A DNA stretch of 9,844 nt. Source: SpSt-28 sp044343155 (lineage in GTDB: Archaea > Aenigmatarchaeota > Aenigmatarchaeia > CG10238-14 > SpSt-28). The stretch spans positions 1-9,844 of the forward strand of contig JAVZSS010000025.1 of assembly GCA_044343155.1 (NCBI GenBank), given 5' to 3'. The translations under genes were made by a program, and so were the position numbers. The notes under the pieces were generated by a model that made no database searches, was not told where the DNA came from, and saw only the letters and a program-made list of their open reading frames with translations. This document shows, in pieces, positions 6,700-9,844 of this stretch; positions within the stretch are counted from its first letter, which is position 1, and each line of letters starts with the position of its first letter.

Positions 6700-8208
6700 T
6701 TAAAAGCCAAGAAATTTCTCTATTAATGATAAAATTTTTATAGCAAATTTATTATTTGAAACCTTAGAAGAAAAATATCTTAAAATTTTTTTGTCCTCAT
6801 TTTCATAGAATTTTAAAAATCTCAATATTAGTAAATACAAAAATAGAGTGAAAATCAAAAATATAAATTCTAAAACAATTGAAGTTGATATTTTCACAAA
6901 AATATACAAAATAGAAAATGAAATTAAAGACGAGAATAAAATTTTAAAAACATCATTAATTGGAAATTTAACTCCTATAAATTTCTTAATAAAAATATAA
7001 GAAAGAATTATAAAAAATAATGTAGAAACTAGATAGGAGAATACCATTCCGTAGTAAGAAAATTTTTCTGTTAAAGGAAATGCTAATACAAGAAATGTTA
7101 GAACTGAAACCAAAACTATATTTCTTTGTAACTTTGCCTTACCTATAGCATAAAGATTTTGGTTAAATATATTCCCTATACCAAATAGTAAGTTCGAAAA
7201 CACAAGAATTTTGAGTATATCATTTGATTCTAAGTACATTTTGCTAGAAAATATTAATATAATTTGGCGAGAAAATATAACTAAAAACATAGCTAATGGT
7301 AAAGTTGTAAAAAATGCATATCTTATAATTTTTTCAATCAAGTATGCTTGATTTCTTTTTTTATTTTTCCAAACAGATAAGTAAGATGTTATTGGAAATA
7401 AAGCTGATGTTAAAATATTCGGTACTGTCAATATTATGCTTGAAATTATCATAGCTACACTAAATATTCCTGTTTGATACGTTGTTTTAATTGATGATAA
7501 AAGAAAATATTGAGAATAATAGAAAATATTCATAGCTAAGCCTGATATAAAAGCGGGTAATGCATAATTCGCCACTACTTTTTTACCATCTATAAAACCA
7601 TTTTTTTCTAGCTTTACTTTACTAATTCTAAGTATTGAAACCAATAGATAACCTACCATGAAACTTATTATAGGTGCATAGTAATTAAAACCTATTTGAA
7701 ATAAAGAAATGACTAGAATAAATTTAGCTAAAGTTCCAATCAAATCTGTGTACATAAAAACTCTCATATTTTGATAACCATAAATTACAGAACCTAAAAT
7801 TGATGATAAAGATAGAATAAATATTGTTATTGAAATTAGATAAATTGAATCTTTTGGTACTTTTATAATTTCTGAAATTTTTGGAGCTAGAATTATTAGT
7901 ATAACTATTATGAAAACATTAGAGAAAAAAATTATTTTTGCTGAAAAATTTATCAAAGAAAATACTTTCTTTTCTTGTTTTTTCGCAAGATATTCAGGTA
8001 TTAATTTGCTTATAGCGGAGGTTAGACCAATTAAGGATATTCCACTTAAGAATATAGAAAAATTTATTGCTGTAGTTGCTATTCCATACTCATTTGGGTT
8101 TAAAAATTTTCCTACAATTGACCAAAAGAAAAAATTTATAATAGAAAGTAAAAACCAGTTTAAAAAGAGGTAAAAAGTATTAGATACTAACTTTTTCTTT
8201 TCGTTCAT
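6700..8208 (-). CDS. Wzx/RfbX-type polysaccharide flippase (502 aa)
   Basis: The protein is almost wholly hydrophobic, with about 12-14 membrane spans. Near its N-terminus is the Polysacc_synt/MOP pattern: an N-terminal helix, G-K-F-L-N-P-N-E-Y-G-I-A, then a second helix and a conserved Lys-Leu-Ile-Pro-Glu. Family members move lipid-linked oligosaccharides across the cytoplasmic membrane. I place the start at the ATG at 8208-8206 (MNEKKKLVSNTFYLF), which matches the usual short cytosolic leader and leaves a 22-nt gap after the upstream glycosyltransferase. A longer in-frame form from 8265 (521 aa) would overlap that gene by 35 nt and is less likely. It lies between GT4 and GT2 genes, as expected in a glycan assembly locus. 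The exported substrate is not known. Confidence 0.9.
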   Translation of the reverse strand: MNEKKKLVSNTFYLFLNWFLLSIINFFFWSIVGKFLNPNEYGIATTAINFSIFLSGISLIGLTSAISKLIPEYLAKKQEKKVFSLINFSAKIIFFSNVFIIVILIILAPKISEIIKVPKDSIYLISITIFILSLSSILGSVIYGYQNMRVFMYTDLIGTLAKFILVISLFQIGFNYYAPIISFMVGYLLVSILRISKVKLEKNGFIDGKKVVANYALPAFISGLAMNIFYYSQYFLLSSIKTTYQTGIFSVAMIISSIILTVPNILTSALFPITSYLSVWKNKKRNQAYLIEKIIRYAFFTTLPLAMFLVIFSRQIILIFSSKMYLESNDILKILVFSNLLFGIGNIFNQNLYAIGKAKLQRNIVLVSVLTFLVLAFPLTEKFSYYGMVFSYLVSTLFFIILSYIFIKKFIGVKFPINDVFKILFSSLISFSILYIFVKISTSIVLEFIFLIFTLFLYLLILRFLKFYENEDKKILRYFSSKVSNNKFAIKILSLIEKFLGF

Positions 8209-8230
8209 TAAATATATACTACTAACTAAC

Positions 8231-9331
8231 TTAAATTCTATAAACCTTTCTGAAAATTTTTTCAAAATTTTTTACAAAAAATTTTTCATCAAATCTTTTT
8301 GCGTTTTTAATACATTCATTTTTATCCCAATATTCTAAATGTTTTTTGTTACTTATCACATTAACTAAATTCTTAAGATATGGTTTGTTTATTCTTACTC
8401 CAACTTTTTTATTTGTAATTATTTCTTTTAAACCACCCTCATTACTAACAATACAAGGTTTTCCAGATGCATTAGCTTCAACAGGAACTAATCCAAAATG
8501 TTCTTTTTCAGTAATATATACTACAGTTTCTGCGGTTGAATATAACTCTTTCAAAGTCTTATCTTCGACATTACCTAAGTACAAAATATTTTTATGATTT
8601 TTCGCGGCTTTTATTACATAGTTTTTAAGTGGACCATCGCCAACAATTATTAACTTCTTATTATCAATTTTCTTAAACGCCTCTATAACCACATGAACTC
8701 TTTTATGCAAATATAATCTACCAACATACAGACAGAAATCTCCCAAAGATCTATAATAAAATTCCTTTATGTTTACTGGTGGGTAAACAACATATTGTAC
8801 ATCTAGATTGTAAAAATCTTCATAAATTTTTTTAGTATAAAAGGAATTAGCAACTATATAGTCCATTTTACTTAAGCTAAATTTTTCTAAATTGTAAATT
8901 TTTCTAATAATTTTTCTTAACAAAATATTCCTCTTAATATCCATACCAATTCTATCTAGTGCTATAAAAAATGGCTCGGCTTGAATATAGTAAATTTTAG
9001 GAATTTTAAGATATTTTGCAAAATAGAAAGAGTAAAAGCCAGAAAAAAGTGCGATATCAAAATTTTTATTAATATACTCTGAAAAGTTTTTTAGTTGTCT
9101 GTTAAAAAAATAATAAGTTCTTAATATTTTTGCATATCTATTTAAAATTATTGGTTTATTAAAAAAACTTTTATTAGAAAATATTTTTAAATTTCTAAAT
9201 TCTGGATAAGTTCTATCTTTATCATAAAAACATGTAAATATTTTGCTTTTGAAATTTTTAGAAATTGTTTTAATAACTCTTTCTCCTCCACCCCTTTCTA
9301 TTATAAAATCGTGAAAAATCGCTATCCTCAT
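8231..9331 (-). CDS. Family 4 (GT-B) glycosyltransferase (366 aa)
   Basis: This is a normal-length GT4 retaining glycosyltransferase. G-G-G-E-R-V (14-19) is the glycine-rich loop of the N-terminal Rossmann-like domain. The C-terminal domain begins at Y-V-G-R-L (202-206) with the basic residues K210-R211 expected to hold the donor phosphates. E277-x7-E285 in EKEHFGLVPVEANASGKP is the characteristic EX7E motif contacting the donor sugar nucleotide. It should act at the cytoplasmic face, extending a lipid-linked glycan. It is the second gene of the visible minus-strand set, 102 nt after the methyltransferase stop and directly before the flippase gene. The ATG at 9331 gives the canonical MRIAIFHDF start. 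Sugar specificity cannot be told. Confidence 0.94.
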   Translation of the reverse strand: MRIAIFHDFIIERGGGERVIKTISKNFKSKIFTCFYDKDRTYPEFRNLKIFSNKSFFNKPIILNRYAKILRTYYFFNRQLKNFSEYINKNFDIALFSGFYSFYFAKYLKIPKIYYIQAEPFFIALDRIGMDIKRNILLRKIIRKIYNLEKFSLSKMDYIVANSFYTKKIYEDFYNLDVQYVVYPPVNIKEFYYRSLGDFCLYVGRLYLHKRVHVVIEAFKKIDNKKLIIVGDGPLKNYVIKAAKNHKNILYLGNVEDKTLKELYSTAETVVYITEKEHFGLVPVEANASGKPCIVSNEGGLKEIITNKKVGVRINKPYLKNLVNVISNKKHLEYWDKNECIKNAKRFDEKFFVKNFEKIFRKVYRI

Positions 9332-9334
9332 AAA

Positions 9335-9433
9335 TTATTTCATACCTATAATTTTAATTCTGGGATAAGAAAAGTTTTCAAGTATTTTAAAAATTCTTAA
9401 AATTCTTAGAAATATATCCAATAGTATTCTAAA
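9335..9433 (-). pseudogene. In-frame continuation after the methyltransferase stop (possible lost C-terminus)
   Basis: After the TAA at 9434-9436, the same minus-strand frame stays open for 32 codons and ends at TAA 9335-9337. It would encode FRILLDIFLRILRIFKILEN followed by a strand-like FSYPRIKIIGMK. A basic-hydrophobic helix followed by a short strand ending in Lys is a plausible natural end for a small SAM methyltransferase. The stretch fills almost the whole gap up to the GT4 start. It may be the cut-off end of that gene or chance open sequence. Confidence 0.4.
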
Positions 9434-9844
9434 TTACCCTAACTCTTCTTTACCTCTATTAAAATCAATAAACTCAACTTTAACGATTCTAAATCTGACG
9501 AATCTAAGATGATTAACTAGATGTTCCTTAGTATAGAGACAATAATGCGTATCTAATTCTCCCATACCCTCATAGAACTTTAGCCTTTTTATTCTCAGTT
9601 TTGGTCTAACATGTGTGCCCAGAACGTGAAACTCCCAAAAACCAGCATTATCTGTAATCAAAACAATCTTTCCACCTTTCTTTAAAACTCTATAAGCTTC
9701 TTCAAGAAAAAAACCAGGATTTCTTAGATGTTCTAACAAATTTTTTGAATAAATCTCATCGAAATAATTGTTAGGAAAAGGTAACTTTTCTTTATCAACA
9801 TTACATTTGATTACTTCTTTTCTAGTTGGATACAAATCGACAAA
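9434..9844 (-). CDS. Class I SAM-dependent methyltransferase (type 11), N-terminus cut by window edge
   Basis: The reading frame enters from the right edge (first visible residues FVDLYPTRKEV) and ends at TAA 9434-9436. Recognisable parts, in order, are the post-motif I Asp region (VDLYP), the C-N-V-D-K-E-K-L-P-F-P-N-N-Y-F-D-E-I-Y motif II region, L-L-E-H-L (the usual HxLEHL-like segment), and the E-A-Y-R-V-L-K-K-G-G-K-I-V-L motif III. The GxGxG motif I lies outside the window. Members methylate small molecules or sugars; next to glycosyltransferases, a role in modifying a sugar or lipid carrier is likely but inferred. The frame continues open for 32 codons beyond the stop, so the protein may be shortened. 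A TTG at 9835-9833 could be read as a start, but the SAM fold would then be incomplete. Confidence 0.85.
   Translation of the reverse strand, partial: FVDLYPTRKEVIKCNVDKEKLPFPNNYFDEIYSKNLLEHLRNPGFFLEEAYRVLKKGGKIVLITDNAGFWEFHVLGTHVRPKLRIKRLKFYEGMGELDTHYCLYTKEHLVNHLRFVRFRIVKVEFIDFNRGKEELG

Noticed and set aside
8209..8265. Longer flippase start at 8265
   Set aside because: It would overlap the upstream gene by 35 nt and add a leader unlike the usual start of this family; the ATG at 8208 fits better.
7910..8597. Plus-strand open frames inside the flippase and GT4 genes
   Set aside because: They are reverse-strand shadows of clearly recognisable proteins.
1..9844. CRISPR array, insertion sequence, rRNA
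   Set aside because: No regularly spaced repeats, transposase motifs or rRNA-like GC-rich stretches are seen.

Overview
The window is very AT-rich and looks archaeal. It carries a double-domain archaeal TadC/FlaJ-type membrane protein, a tRNA gene without an encoded CCA, short Shine-Dalgarno sequences at internal operon genes and 4-nt start/stop overlaps. The tRNA is about 64% G+C (49 of 76 bases by hand count) in a far more AT-rich setting, which suggests a thermophile. A small-genome DPANN/Nanoarchaeota-like archaeon would fit, but nothing here fixes the lineage.

Region 1 (1-3860, minus strand) is one tightly packed operon. It begins with a large polytopic protein that has two T2SS-F domains. 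Four small single-span proteins follow, read from right to left. At least two of these have pilin-like N-termini (K/R-G/A-L-A-L-E followed by a hydrophobic helix). Three share a C-x(12-14)-C element. The last runs off the left edge. This looks like the inner-membrane platform and subunits of a poorly characterised type IV filament or secretion system. No ATPase or prepilin peptidase is in view.

Region 2 (3861-4126) holds a tRNA-Pro(CGG) gene. Directly upstream of it, on the other strand, is a broken 3' end of a family 2 glycosyltransferase gene. That fragment is about 92% identical over about 61 bp to the intact glycosyltransferase gene 2.2 kb away, in the same orientation. The pair forms direct repeats flanking the tRNA and the next gene.

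Region 3 (4127-9844) is a surface-glycan locus. A plus-strand polytopic membrane protein of the PTPS-related/YfhO/GT-C kind converges on a minus-strand set made up of a class I SAM methyltransferase (cut by the right edge), a GT4 glycosyltransferase, a Wzx-type flippase and a GT2 glycosyltransferase. Together they suggest cytoplasmic assembly of a lipid-linked glycan, its export across the membrane and possibly further transfer outside. The methyltransferase stops at a TAA, but the same frame stays open for 32 more codons, so it may be a truncated gene.

The most notable items are the tRNA-abutting duplicated gene fragment, the pilin-like operon with its paired-cysteine paralogues, and the apparent nonsense truncation of the methyltransferase.
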